22,187 nt of DNA from Rhodospirillaceae bacterium UBA4468. Its GTDB lineage: Bacteria; Pseudomonadota; Alphaproteobacteria; Rhodospirillales; Casp-alpha2. The notes beneath the pieces are model-generated. The model was not told where the DNA came from, ran no database searches, and saw only the letters and a program-made list of their open reading frames with translations. The translations under genes were made by a program, and so were the position numbers. Each line of letters starts with the position of its first letter. Within the stretch, counting starts at the first letter, position 1. Below, one piece after another: positions 7,591 through 14,621 of the stretch. Location: contig DGOK01000083.1 of NCBI GenBank assembly GCA_002389385.1, forward strand, positions 1-22,187, given 5' to 3'.

Positions 7591-7645
7591 CTGTTCGTAT
7601 CAGAATCAGCCCACATCTAGAAGATATCGCATTCTGTTTGAACAG
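7591..7645. repeat. Interrupted inverted repeat in gapR upstream region
   Basis: CTGTTC (7591-7596) is complementary to GAACAG (7640-7645). CAGAAT (7601-7606) is complementary to ATTCTG (7631-7636). The two pairs are nested around a 24-base centre, with 4- and 3-base interruptions. The dyad lies between the divergent response-regulator and gapR starts, and its right arm overlaps a possible gapR -35. Confidence 0.45.
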
Positions 7646-7667
7646 GGCAAGATAGCTATCATTTATA
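7638..7667 (+). promoter_or_regulatory. Candidate gapR promoter with palindromic operator
   Basis: TTGAAC (7638-7643) and TTTATA (7662-7667) are separated by 18 bases and could serve as -35 and -10. The perfect 10-bp palindrome GATAGCTATC (7651-7660) sits in the spacer, a typical operator position. Transcription would leave a leader of about 75 bases before the gapR ATG. Confidence 0.35.
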
Positions 7668-7750
7668 CACAAGAGAACCCCTTGCAGGCATTGCATAGCA
7701 GCGCTACCTTGCTGGCTCTTGAAGCCAATTTTAGTGCGGAGATATGAACC

Positions 7751-7996
7751 ATGGCGGACGTCGGCGGTGTCGCAAGTGATCGACTTAAATCCTTTATTGA
7801 GCGAATCGAGCGCTTAGAAGAAGAGAAAGAAGCCCTTTCGGGCGATCTCCGTGAAGTTTACTCCGAAGCAAAAGGTACTGGCTTCGATGTGAAGGTCATG
7901 CGTCAGATCATTCGCTTACGAAAGATGGATTCCAGTGATCGTAGCGAGATGGAAGAACTCATCGATGTCTACAAACGCGCCCTGGAAATGCTTTAA
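7751..7996 (+). CDS. gapR: GapR family nucleoid-associated protein (DUF2312)
   Basis: This 81-residue protein matches the DUF2312/GapR family. It has an N-terminal coiled-coil helix, RLKSFIERIERLEEEKEAL, then VYSEAKGTGFDVKVMRQII, a conserved turn and a short C-terminal helix. In Caulobacter, GapR is a small oligomeric DNA-binding protein that clamps AT-rich, overtwisted DNA ahead of moving polymerases. Here the function is inferred from close sequence resemblance. The ATG at 7751 has GGAG (7738-7741) 9 bases upstream. The upstream region carries a palindrome and a larger dyad, suggesting regulation. Its TAA stop overlaps the stop of the convergent FecR-domain gene by two bases. Confidence 0.9.
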   Translation: MADVGGVASDRLKSFIERIERLEEEKEALSGDLREVYSEAKGTGFDVKVMRQIIRLRKMDSSDRSEMEELIDVYKRALEML

Positions 7997-8778
7997 CGTT
8001 CACCGTCTCTTAATTGAAAACGTTCCCCAATAAATGCGTCTTCGAGGAGTTCGTTATGTGACGGCTCTTCTCTGATCACATCTGATGGATAGACGTGTTT
8101 TGAGATGAATTGGCGTTCGAGAAACTGATCATTCAGAATATCAAATGGCTGAAAGTTATCAATGATATCGGCGCCATTAATCACCGTCTCCAGAAACGCT
8201 TTTTCCAATCCAGGCCCCATATAGGTCTCGATCACGACTTGTGATGGCAACGTCAAAGGCGTCGGCAAATCATGGCCAACACCACTAATTCGTAATGTTT
8301 GATAGGCACGGTCAATAGAGGCGACGGCAGCCTTTGTATGCGCCAGGACTTTGCCTGCTGGCCCCGTCCTTTGCGGCAACAACGTCACGAAATCACTGTC
8401 TGCATTTTCAATACGCCCAGCAAGCCGCGCAGATTTCATAGAGATCGTTGTATTATTCAACTGGATTGAAAAATCGCCGATACTCGATGCAGGCGCGCCA
8501 CTGATACAAACGAACTTCCCATAAGTTACTGTGAAACATGCGAAGTCTTCATAAGGCTCATGACGATAGCCAAATGCATCAACGGACATTTGACTGTTCT
8601 CACTGAGGGCAAACCTACTCCCATCCAAAAACTCAATATAAACAAAGCTAGCATCAGCAGTCTGGATTTGATCTTTAACCTGGACATAAGCACCGCGAAC
8701 AAGCAGTCCGTCACCCAGAGCCTTGGAACGCGCGGACACATCGCCGCTTACATTTACGCATTTACCAACATTTTTCAT
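7993..8778 (-). CDS. FecR-domain protein without visible export signal
   Basis: This 261-residue protein carries a FecR-like beta domain over about residues 8-110: GDVSARSK, then LVRGAYVQVKDQIQTAD, IEFLDGSRFALSENSQMSVD and FVCISGAPASSIGDFSI. FecR domains are usually periplasmic and anchored by a membrane helix. Here I see neither a signal peptide nor a transmembrane segment, so it may be cytosolic or exported by another route. The C-terminal 150 residues match nothing I recognise. The name reflects only the domain, and no iron-siderophore genes are nearby. The start has no Shine-Dalgarno but has a promoter-like pair at 8788-8816 close in front. Its stop overlaps that of gapR. Confidence 0.7.
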   Translation of the reverse strand: MKNVGKCVNVSGDVSARSKALGDGLLVRGAYVQVKDQIQTADASFVYIEFLDGSRFALSENSQMSVDAFGYRHEPYEDFACFTVTYGKFVCISGAPASSIGDFSIQLNNTTISMKSARLAGRIENADSDFVTLLPQRTGPAGKVLAHTKAAVASIDRAYQTLRISGVGHDLPTPLTLPSQVVIETYMGPGLEKAFLETVINGADIIDNFQPFDILNDQFLERQFISKHVYPSDVIREEPSHNELLEDAFIGERFQLRDGER

Positions 8779-8787
8779 ATCAAGGAA

Positions 8788-8816
8788 TCGTACTACCTTG
8801 CGCTGACCCGGGCAAA
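8788..8816 (-). promoter_or_regulatory. Candidate near-leaderless promoter of FecR-domain gene
   Basis: Reading the minus strand, TTTGCC (8816-8811) and TACGAT (8793-8788) are separated by 17 bases and are followed by 9 bases before the ATG at 8778. The predicted start of transcription is within a few bases of the start codon, matching the absence of a Shine-Dalgarno. Confidence 0.35.
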
Positions 8817-8843
8817 GTGATCCAGCGGCACCCAGATAAGCGA

Positions 8844-8866
8844 AAGGCCGACATTAAGCCGGCCTT
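8844..8866 (-). terminator. Hairpin downstream of cytochrome P460 gene
   Basis: AAGGCCG (8844-8850) pairs perfectly with CGGCCTT (8860-8866) around a 9-base loop. It lies 14 bases beyond the P460 stop on the minus strand. The following minus-strand sequence is only moderately T-rich, so it is a plausible but not textbook intrinsic terminator. Confidence 0.5.
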
Positions 8867-8879
8867 CACTTTGTAGAAC

Positions 8880-9419
8880 TTATTTTTCAGTGAGCGTCTT
8901 AAGGTCTGCTCCACCCGTTGCCGTATGACATGCGATGCAGCCTTTTTCAGCACCCTTCACGAAGTGACCCGCAATCTTGGCACCTTTTGGATTTTTATCG
9001 AGTTCACCTTTGGCGTTATACTTTGCCCAAAACCAGTTTTGGTTTTCATCATCATAACCATTTTCACGCTTAAACATAACCGTATAAGCACCCAGGTTTT
9101 TATTGGGGTTGTCGTAGACACTTTCGACACTGATGCCTTCGCCACCGTGATTGGCTTTAACCAAAACACGTACCGTACGCCCATCTACGTTCACATCCGT
9201 TCCCAAAACCTGTTGAATCCCACCATGTGGCGGATTGCCTTCAAATGGTTGAGCGTGAATTCTATTTGGGCCAACAAATTTTTCACTTTCAAGAACTGTC
9301 CAAAGCTTCATCGCGAATGCGACATCCTCATCAACTTCGAACGCCTTCATTTCTTGGGCGCTTGCAGCACCAACATGTAATACCGTTGCTATGGCGAATG
9401 CCGATATTTGCTTGATCAT
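8880..9419 (-). CDS. Cytochrome P460-family c-type haem protein
   Basis: From ATG 9419 this encodes 179 residues. A signal peptide (MIKQISAFAIATVLHVGAAS, then AQ) indicates export to the periplasm. One haem c site, CIACH (Cys161, Cys164, His165), lies near the C-terminus, preceded by a beta-rich domain with GYDDENQNWFWAKYNAKG. This arrangement is that of the cytochrome P460 / cytochrome c'-beta family, whose members oxidise hydroxylamine or bind NO. I cannot tell from sequence alone whether the P460 lysine-haem crosslink residue is present, so the activity is open. The start has GAGGGAG 9 bases upstream; a more distal start would extend into the signal sequence. The leader can fold over the ribosome site. 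A hairpin follows the gene. Confidence 0.8.
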   Translation of the reverse strand: MIKQISAFAIATVLHVGAASAQEMKAFEVDEDVAFAMKLWTVLESEKFVGPNRIHAQPFEGNPPHGGIQQVLGTDVNVDGRTVRVLVKANHGGEGISVESVYDNPNKNLGAYTVMFKRENGYDDENQNWFWAKYNAKGELDKNPKGAKIAGHFVKGAEKGCIACHTATGGADLKTLTEK

Positions 9420-9429
9420 AAAAGAATAC

Positions 9430-9479
9430 TCCCTCGTAGTTTCTGTAAAGAGCCCCAAATTTTACTCACCTACGAGGAA
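9430..9479 (-). promoter_or_regulatory. Leader stem-loop that pairs with the P460 ribosome site
   Basis: In minus-strand RNA, UUCCUCGUAG (9479-9470) can pair with CUACGAGGGA (9439-9430) over 10 bp with one G-U. The second arm holds most of the Shine-Dalgarno GAGGGAG (9435-9429). An inner stem, GUAAA (9465-9461) with UUUAC (9449-9445), makes a second helix. Folding would hide the ribosome site of the P460 gene. A TAAAAT hexamer lies inside the loop, so the structure forms only if transcription starts further upstream. Confidence 0.4.
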
Positions 9480-9513
9480 CCATACGCGTCATAAACATGC
9501 TGCATAGCCCCTC

Positions 9514-9527
9514 TCACGGGACCGTGA
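9514..9527. repeat. 14-bp palindrome upstream of P460 gene
   Basis: TCACGG-GA-CCGTGA is a 6-bp perfect inverted repeat with a 2-base centre, about 95 bases before the P460 start codon and 62 bases beyond the end of the RNA methyltransferase gene. It has the size and symmetry of a dimeric repressor or activator site. I do not recognise it as an FNR, NnrR or NsrR site. Confidence 0.4.
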
Positions 9528-9588
9528 AACAAGTTCACCACATTAGGAATTGATGTATTAGATGACGGTTTATTAGGGTTTGCAGGCG

Positions 9589-10917
9589 CTACGAAGACCG
9601 AGAGAGCACGGCAACAGCTTCAACGTGATAGGTCATTGGAAATTGATCAACCGGCGTGATGTGATCAATTGTATACCCTCCATCAACAAGGATGCGCAGG
9701 TCACGCGCAAGCGTTGCAGGGTTACAAGATACAGCAATGATTTTTGGGACCACGCTATCAGCCAGATATTCGGCCTGACCCCTGGCACCTGCGCGCGGCG
9801 GATCAAAAATGACTGCATCCAGTCCGACCAGATCAGTGGAAAAAATGGGGCTTTCTTTAAGGTCGCGCACCTTGGTCTCAATGCGTCCACCCAGATCATG
9901 ACGTCCAGCTGCACGGTTTAACGCTACGATCTGATCGGCGTGATCGTCGACGGCAAGTACGTGCTTACCCATTCGCGCGAAGTGAAACGTAAATGTCCCG
10001 ACACCACAATAAAGATCAGCAACCCGCCTCGCATCGCCAACACCTTCGCTGACCAGTTCCTGCAATGTTTCCTGACCCACGCGGGATGGCTGAAGGAATC
10101 CACCAATCGGCAAGGCGATCTGTACATCACCGAAATTGAGCACAACATCACGGCGGGCCGATATAGGTTCGGGCGACTGTCGACTTCGCTGCCATGCGAG
10201 GCGCGCAATATCATGTGTCTCCGCAAATTGAGCCAATGTTTCACGTTTCTCTAGATCTAATTCGGCATCGGATATAATGACGATCTCAAGCGCATCTTCA
10301 TTCGCGGCCGTCATTGCAATGTCAGCACGGCTGGGCGTCGGCAAGATAACTTTGGCCAGCTCACGAAGAGGTGCCCAGAGTTTCGCCAACGGCTCAACCA
10401 GCAACGGACATCCATCCATGCCAACAATGCGGTCAGCATAAGCCTCGTTATACCCAAGTACCGGCCCGTCCTGCGTCATGACGAGGGCAAGCGTTGCACG
10501 GCGCCTGGATGCAATTTGCATTTGGCGCAGAGGACGCAATTCGAGATCAAAACCATGACGCGACAACGCCGTCTTTACGTACTGGATTTTCCATGCGGTA
10601 TAATCTTCTGCTGGCAAATGCTGTAACTGACATCCACCGCACTTCCCATAGACACCACAAATCGGCTCTGACCGAGGTTGTTGTTTTTGGTATTCAAGGA
10701 CACTGCCTGTAAGGCCATCGCCGCGTTTGCCACCGGGCTGCACGGAGATTTCATCACCGGGGAGGGTCAGGGGCACAAAAACACGTGTCCCATCAGCCAA
10801 CAAGGCCTCGCCATCGCCTTGCTGAGCAATCTTGGTGATCACAACATTTTCGGATGCACGCACTGGTGCTGGGCGCGTTTTATGGCCGCGCTTTCGTCCC
10901 CGAGGCTTACGGCTCAT
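9589..10917 (-). CDS. TrmA/RlmD-family RNA m5U methyltransferase
   Basis: This 442-residue protein has a basic N-terminus (SRKPRGRKRGHK) and a TRAM-like region at about 22-80. Four cysteines fit a [4Fe-4S] cluster (Cys87, Cys93, Cys96, Cys170). The Rossmann SAM-binding core contains VADLYCGVGTFTFHFA. FDPPRAG and SCNPATLARD follow, with Cys398 the likely nucleophile and Glu433 (YHVEAV) the likely base. It is therefore an RNA uracil-C5 methyltransferase, most like RlmD/RlmC. Which rRNA or tRNA site it modifies cannot be decided here. Its ATG overlaps the stop of the upstream lipoprotein gene (ATGA at 10914-10917), making it the last gene of the mla operon and probably translationally coupled to it. 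Confidence 0.88.
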   Translation of the reverse strand: MSRKPRGRKRGHKTRPAPVRASENVVITKIAQQGDGEALLADGTRVFVPLTLPGDEISVQPGGKRGDGLTGSVLEYQKQQPRSEPICGVYGKCGGCQLQHLPAEDYTAWKIQYVKTALSRHGFDLELRPLRQMQIASRRRATLALVMTQDGPVLGYNEAYADRIVGMDGCPLLVEPLAKLWAPLRELAKVILPTPSRADIAMTAANEDALEIVIISDAELDLEKRETLAQFAETHDIARLAWQRSRQSPEPISARRDVVLNFGDVQIALPIGGFLQPSRVGQETLQELVSEGVGDARRVADLYCGVGTFTFHFARMGKHVLAVDDHADQIVALNRAAGRHDLGGRIETKVRDLKESPIFSTDLVGLDAVIFDPPRAGARGQAEYLADSVVPKIIAVSCNPATLARDLRILVDGGYTIDHITPVDQFPMTYHVEAVAVLSRSS

Positions 10918-11546
10918 AAAGTGCGCAAATCTTGTAGAAGATTAGAGAAAATCACATTAAGTGACTTGTTTAATGCATCGACTGCTGAGGCAACACCTGG
11001 TGAAGCCTGCGCCGTTTCTTGAGCATATGATTTCAAAAACAAAAGTTTCCCATCCTTGATCCGGCGTATTGCAACTTCCAACTCAAGTCGCGTTCCATTT
11101 GTTGAATCTAAGACTTGTTCAAGTGTGCGAATACGACCCGTCATAACATAAGCTGGATCCAATCGCATCTCAGGAACAACAATGCTAACCGAAACTTTCG
11201 CAGAACGCAGATATGTCACTAGCTCATCGCGCAACATGATCGTCGGGGCTTGCGTCCAGAAATGATAATTGTATTCACGGAGTTGATTAGGGTCGCCAGC
11301 TTCGACATAGACGATCGGACGTCCCGCCGTCAGGCCATCTGCCGTAAATCGTTCGATCTCGAATGTGCCTGCAAATTTTGGCGCTGCTAAAGCTTCACCG
11401 CTAAAGACAGCCTGCAATCGATAATAGCGATCAGACGGCACCGGTGCTTGCGTTGCACATCCAGCCAAGATCAACATCATTGCCGCAATAAGTGTAGATG
11501 TTGCACATCCACGTTTTAGGAACGGCCACCGATTTGTGCGTATCAT
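10914..11546 (-). CDS. ABC-transport auxiliary lipoprotein of the Mla operon
   Basis: This 210-residue protein has a lipoprotein signal with lipobox LAGC at residues 27-30, and Ala after Cys30 favours sorting to the outer membrane. The rest matches the ABC-type transport auxiliary lipoprotein family (PqiC/YmbA-like), with YRLQ near the start and a region around WTQAPTIMLRDELVTYLR. In MCE systems such lipoproteins dock the periplasmic MCE ring to the outer membrane. Its ATG overlaps the mlaD stop (ATGA at 11543-11546). Its own stop overlaps the start of the RNA methyltransferase gene in the same way. The exact partner is inferred from position. Confidence 0.85.
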   Translation of the reverse strand: MIRTNRWPFLKRGCATSTLIAAMMLILAGCATQAPVPSDRYYRLQAVFSGEALAAPKFAGTFEIERFTADGLTAGRPIVYVEAGDPNQLREYNYHFWTQAPTIMLRDELVTYLRSAKVSVSIVVPEMRLDPAYVMTGRIRTLEQVLDSTNGTRLELEVAIRRIKDGKLLFLKSYAQETAQASPGVASAVDALNKSLNVIFSNLLQDLRTL

Positions 11547-12547
11547 TTGACTGCTCCTTTATCTTCAGGCGACGTTCCACCCAATAACAACCCGGGGTTC
11601 TGTCTGATTTGACGACTGAACTCATACAGGTTTCGCGCTGCACCATCCATGTTTTGGTTGATGGCATCAATATTCCGCGCCACGGATTCAACAATATATC
11701 GGCTTTCCTTGGCCGTCCGGGCAATATCCCCATCCGCATCCAAGACCAGGTCATCTATATCTTTCAAGATTGAATTCATCGTGATCAAGACAGTATCAAA
11801 TTTCTGCGTGGCCGCGTTCAAATTATCAACCATACCAATAATTTTCTTTTGATTGGCTGGCGTCAAAATTTCGTTGAGCCGTTTACTGGTCACATTGACG
11901 TCACTCAATATGCTGTCGAGCTTGGTCGCAATACTTGGAATACGGTCTTTCAGGTCAGCCATGACCGAGCGTGCCATTCCCATGGTATCACGCGCATCCG
12001 CAGCAATCAGACGCCCCTCGCCCCCCTCTTCGAGAAAGGTGTTTATTTCGAGGATAGTCCCATTCACGTTCTTTAGAAGTGGTTTCAGATAATTATTCGA
12101 AAGATCACCGAAATCACCAGCGACATTTGCGACGGCGGCAAACATGTCTGCACGCTCCGCAGCTTCAACTTCAGAGCCAGCCTTCAAGGGCGTTGCGCTC
12201 TCACCGGCTTCAATGGCCAGTGTCACTGCAGCAAGTAGACCCGGCGCAGCAATTTCTGCAACACTATCTTCAGGGATTTTCCATCCCTCGGTGATATCGA
12301 AATTAACGCGAAAGCGCATACGGCCATCGTGTTCTTCAGGCGTCACCTCGATCACCTGACCAATCGGATAGCCCTCGTAGACAACCTGTGTGCCGAACTT
12401 AACCCCTGTCACGTTGGAGTAATATGCATGATATTCATCTGTCGCCCCTGTACGACCCGTTAGCACGGCGATGGCGGCGATCAGGCCGACAATCATGGTC
12501 AGCACGAATAACCCGACAATGAAGTAATTGATTTTGCTCGTTCTCAC
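11543..12547 (-). CDS. mlaD: MlaD-type MCE domain lipid-binding protein
   Basis: This inner-membrane-anchored periplasmic MCE protein is 334 residues long from the GTG at 12547. One transmembrane helix lies at about residues 7-30 (INYFIVGLFVLTMIVGLIAA). An MCE domain follows at about 38-118 (YHAYYSNVTGVKFGTQVVYE, then GYPIGQVIEV), and then a long helical tail that is longer than in E. coli MlaD. MCE proteins form hexameric rings carrying phospholipids between membranes. I prefer the GTG because GAGG lies 8 bases before it, directly after the mlaF stop. A start at 12592 would overlap mlaF by 35 bases. The stop overlaps the lipoprotein start. Confidence 0.87.
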   Translation of the reverse strand: MRTSKINYFIVGLFVLTMIVGLIAAIAVLTGRTGATDEYHAYYSNVTGVKFGTQVVYEGYPIGQVIEVTPEEHDGRMRFRVNFDITEGWKIPEDSVAEIAAPGLLAAVTLAIEAGESATPLKAGSEVEAAERADMFAAVANVAGDFGDLSNNYLKPLLKNVNGTILEINTFLEEGGEGRLIAADARDTMGMARSVMADLKDRIPSIATKLDSILSDVNVTSKRLNEILTPANQKKIIGMVDNLNAATQKFDTVLITMNSILKDIDDLVLDADGDIARTAKESRYIVESVARNIDAINQNMDGAARNLYEFSRQIRQNPGLLLGGTSPEDKGAVK

Positions 12548-12557
12548 ATGCTCGTCC

Positions 12558-13427
12558 TCATAAATGCGCGATCCCTGGATTCGTCTCGCCAACTAGTCGG
12601 CTGAGGTACTCATCAGGGTCCATCGTGTCTTCTTCAGGGGTGCGATTTAACAACGCTTGTACTCGAGGGGACTTTGACACCAACACTTCTTCGACAGTGC
12701 CGATCATCAAGATTTCACCGCGGTCTAATATCGTAATTCTGTCTGCAATTTTGAACGCGCTATCAAGTTCGTGGGTCACAACCACAATGCTCATGCCCAT
12801 GGCGTCACGCATATCCAAGATGAGATCATCCAGGGCAGATGCGACAACCGGGTCCAGACCTGCTGACGGCTCGTCGCAGAAAAGTACCTTCGGATCCATC
12901 ACAATTGCACGTGCAAACGCCGCCCGCTTGATCATGCCTCCGGATAACTCAGACGGCATCAAATCTTCAAACCCGGACAACTCGACAACTTCCAATTTGA
13001 TCCGCGCCATGATTTCCATCGTCAGCGCATCGAGTTCAGTATGTTCATAAAGCGGCAACATAATGTTCTCGCCAACCGTCATCGAGCTGAACAACGCGCC
13101 TGACTGAAAAGCTACGCCGAGCTTCTTACGCACATCGAGAAATTCCTGGCGCGTAATTTGATCTATATCGTGATCAAGGATACGCATCGTCCCAGAGGTT
13201 TTTTCCTCTAACGCCATCAGATGACGCAGCAAAGTCGATTTACCTGAACCCGACCCGCCCATGATCACCATGATTTCGTTCTCATGCACCTCAAGGCTGA
13301 CGCCCTTAAGGATCATTCGGTCCCCGTAGTGCGTGACCAGGTCTTCGACTTCGATCACATTACCCGGTCCAGTGGTGGGCCGTTCACGTGTTGCGCGTTC
13401 TTCTAATATATTTGCAGGGTTTCTCAT
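12558..13427 (-). CDS. mlaF: Mla ABC transporter ATPase
   Basis: This 289-residue ABC ATPase has Walker A GGSGSGKST (57-65), Q-loop Gln108 (VAFQSGALF), signature LSGGM (161-165), Walker B VLFCDEP (181-187) with catalytic Glu186, and switch His219 (VVVTHE). The sequence after the signature (IKRAAFARAI) and the overall fit are those of MlaF/MCE-type ATPases. It should power phospholipid transport with MlaE. An N-terminal extension of about 20 residues precedes the domain, and a C-terminal tail follows it. It starts 9 bases after the mlaE stop, with GGGGAT in between as ribosome site. It is followed after 10 bases by mlaD. Confidence 0.92.
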   Translation of the reverse strand: MRNPANILEERATRERPTTGPGNVIEVEDLVTHYGDRMILKGVSLEVHENEIMVIMGGSGSGKSTLLRHLMALEEKTSGTMRILDHDIDQITRQEFLDVRKKLGVAFQSGALFSSMTVGENIMLPLYEHTELDALTMEIMARIKLEVVELSGFEDLMPSELSGGMIKRAAFARAIVMDPKVLFCDEPSAGLDPVVASALDDLILDMRDAMGMSIVVVTHELDSAFKIADRITILDRGEILMIGTVEEVLVSKSPRVQALLNRTPEEDTMDPDEYLSRLVGETNPGIAHL

Positions 13428-13436
13428 CTGATCCCC

Positions 13437-14246
13437 TTACCGAGTCGCGACGAATGCAAAGATCATATCGGTCACAATGATCGCGGAAATAGCCTGCACC
13501 ACTGAACGTGTCGTGGCCTTGCCAACACCTTCGGCACCGCCTTGAACACCCGCACCGTTTACAACGCCAATGACGGCAATTAACACCGCAAAGATTAAGC
13601 TTTTCCCAAGCCCGTGCCAAAGATCATCCAGAGAGAGAATATCGATGGTATCGCGTGTATATGCCGCCATAGAAATACCAAGGTCTGCGTTCACATAAAG
13701 ACCTGCTGCAAACAACCCCATGAACATGCCCAGCAATGTCAGGGCTGGTACCATAACAATCATGGAAATCATCGCAGGGACGACAAGGAATCGTGTTGGG
13801 TTAATCCCCATCACCTTAAGCGCGTCAATTTCTTGGTTGATCTTCATCGTACCAATGCGCGCGGCCAAAGCTGATCCTGAACGTCCGGCGACAAGAATAC
13901 CTGTAATCAATGGTGCGAATTCTCGAACAACAGAGAACGCGATACCGATCGTGACCCGGCTTTCAGCGCCAAAAATACGAAGTGTATGGATACCTTGAAT
14001 AGCCAACATCACACCGATCGTGCCGGTCAGCATGATAATAATGGGAATGGCTGCGACGCCGATTTCCATCATCTGCTGAATAACAGCTCCAATGCGGACA
14101 GGCTGGCGTTCACGCACACCGAAAAGTATCCAATAGATACTTTCGGCAATGATGACACCACCATTACCGACGGATTCAACGAAGCTGACGGTGGCCTTGC
14201 CAACACCTTCAACTTTCTCCGCCGCAGATAGCTTTTGCTCTGCCAT
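13437..14246 (-). CDS. mlaE: Mla ABC transporter permease
   Basis: This 269-residue membrane protein belongs to the MlaE permease family. It shows several hydrophobic segments, the conserved LTGTIGVMLAIQG helix, REFAPLITGILVAGRSGSA and the coupling motif EIDALKVMGINPTRFLVVP, which contacts the ATPase. The N-terminal 25 residues are polar and helical. With MlaF and MlaD it forms the inner-membrane complex that moves phospholipids between the membrane and the periplasmic MCE ring. It is preceded by the STAS gene with a gap of 35 bases and followed closely by mlaF, so all are likely to be one transcript. Confidence 0.92.
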   Translation of the reverse strand: MAEQKLSAAEKVEGVGKATVSFVESVGNGGVIIAESIYWILFGVRERQPVRIGAVIQQMMEIGVAAIPIIIMLTGTIGVMLAIQGIHTLRIFGAESRVTIGIAFSVVREFAPLITGILVAGRSGSALAARIGTMKINQEIDALKVMGINPTRFLVVPAMISMIVMVPALTLLGMFMGLFAAGLYVNADLGISMAAYTRDTIDILSLDDLWHGLGKSLIFAVLIAVIGVVNGAGVQGGAEGVGKATTRSVVQAISAIIVTDMIFAFVATR

Positions 14247-14281
14247 TTTATGGCCCCCGTTCCTCGAAACTACTGCATGCC

Positions 14282-14614
14282 TTACGCGACAGCAGCCACC
14301 CCTTCGTCAACAGTATCACAAATTTTGAACACGCGATCTAGGCGTGCGAGTTGCAAGACCCGTAATGCGCCTTCACTCAGAGATACCAAGGCCATTTTCT
14401 GACCAGATTTCTTAGCGCTTTGCAGGCATTCGACCAACGAGGCAACACCAGACGAGTCGATATAGCCGACCCCTGCGAGATTAACTAAAATCCCTGTGCC
14501 ATTACCGACAATCGCCAGTAGTGCCTTGCGAGCATCCGGTGATGTCTGCAGGTCAATATCCCCTGTAAATGCGATGATCGTTGCGCTCTCAGCGCTTGAT
14601 ACGACATGTTCCAT
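14282..14614 (-). CDS. STAS-domain protein (anti-sigma antagonist or MlaB-like)
   Basis: This 110-residue single-domain STAS protein starts at ATG 14614. It has TGDIDLQTSPDARKALL and GVGYIDSSGVASLVECL, where Ser54/Ser55 in DSSG is the place phosphorylated in SpoIIAA/RsbV-type antagonists. It starts 7 bases after the stop of the PP2C/HATPase fusion, so it is likely the substrate of both activities. It also sits directly before mlaE, where an MlaB-type STAS subunit of the transporter would be expected. Both roles are plausible from position. An upstream start (14665) would add 17 residues overlapping the previous gene. A GGGAG within the end of that gene may act as ribosome site. Confidence 0.88.
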   Translation of the reverse strand: MEHVVSSAESATIIAFTGDIDLQTSPDARKALLAIVGNGTGILVNLAGVGYIDSSGVASLVECLQSAKKSGQKMALVSLSEGALRVLQLARLDRVFKICDTVDEGVAAVA

Positions 14615-14621
14615 ATAACCG

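Noticed and set aside
7517..7747. Plus-strand open frame upstream of gapR
   Set aside because: It begins inside the broken response regulator on the opposite strand, runs through the promoter region and has no recognisable features.
12548..12592. Upstream ATG for mlaD
   Set aside because: It overlaps mlaF by 35 bases, whereas a GTG with GAGG follows the mlaF stop directly.
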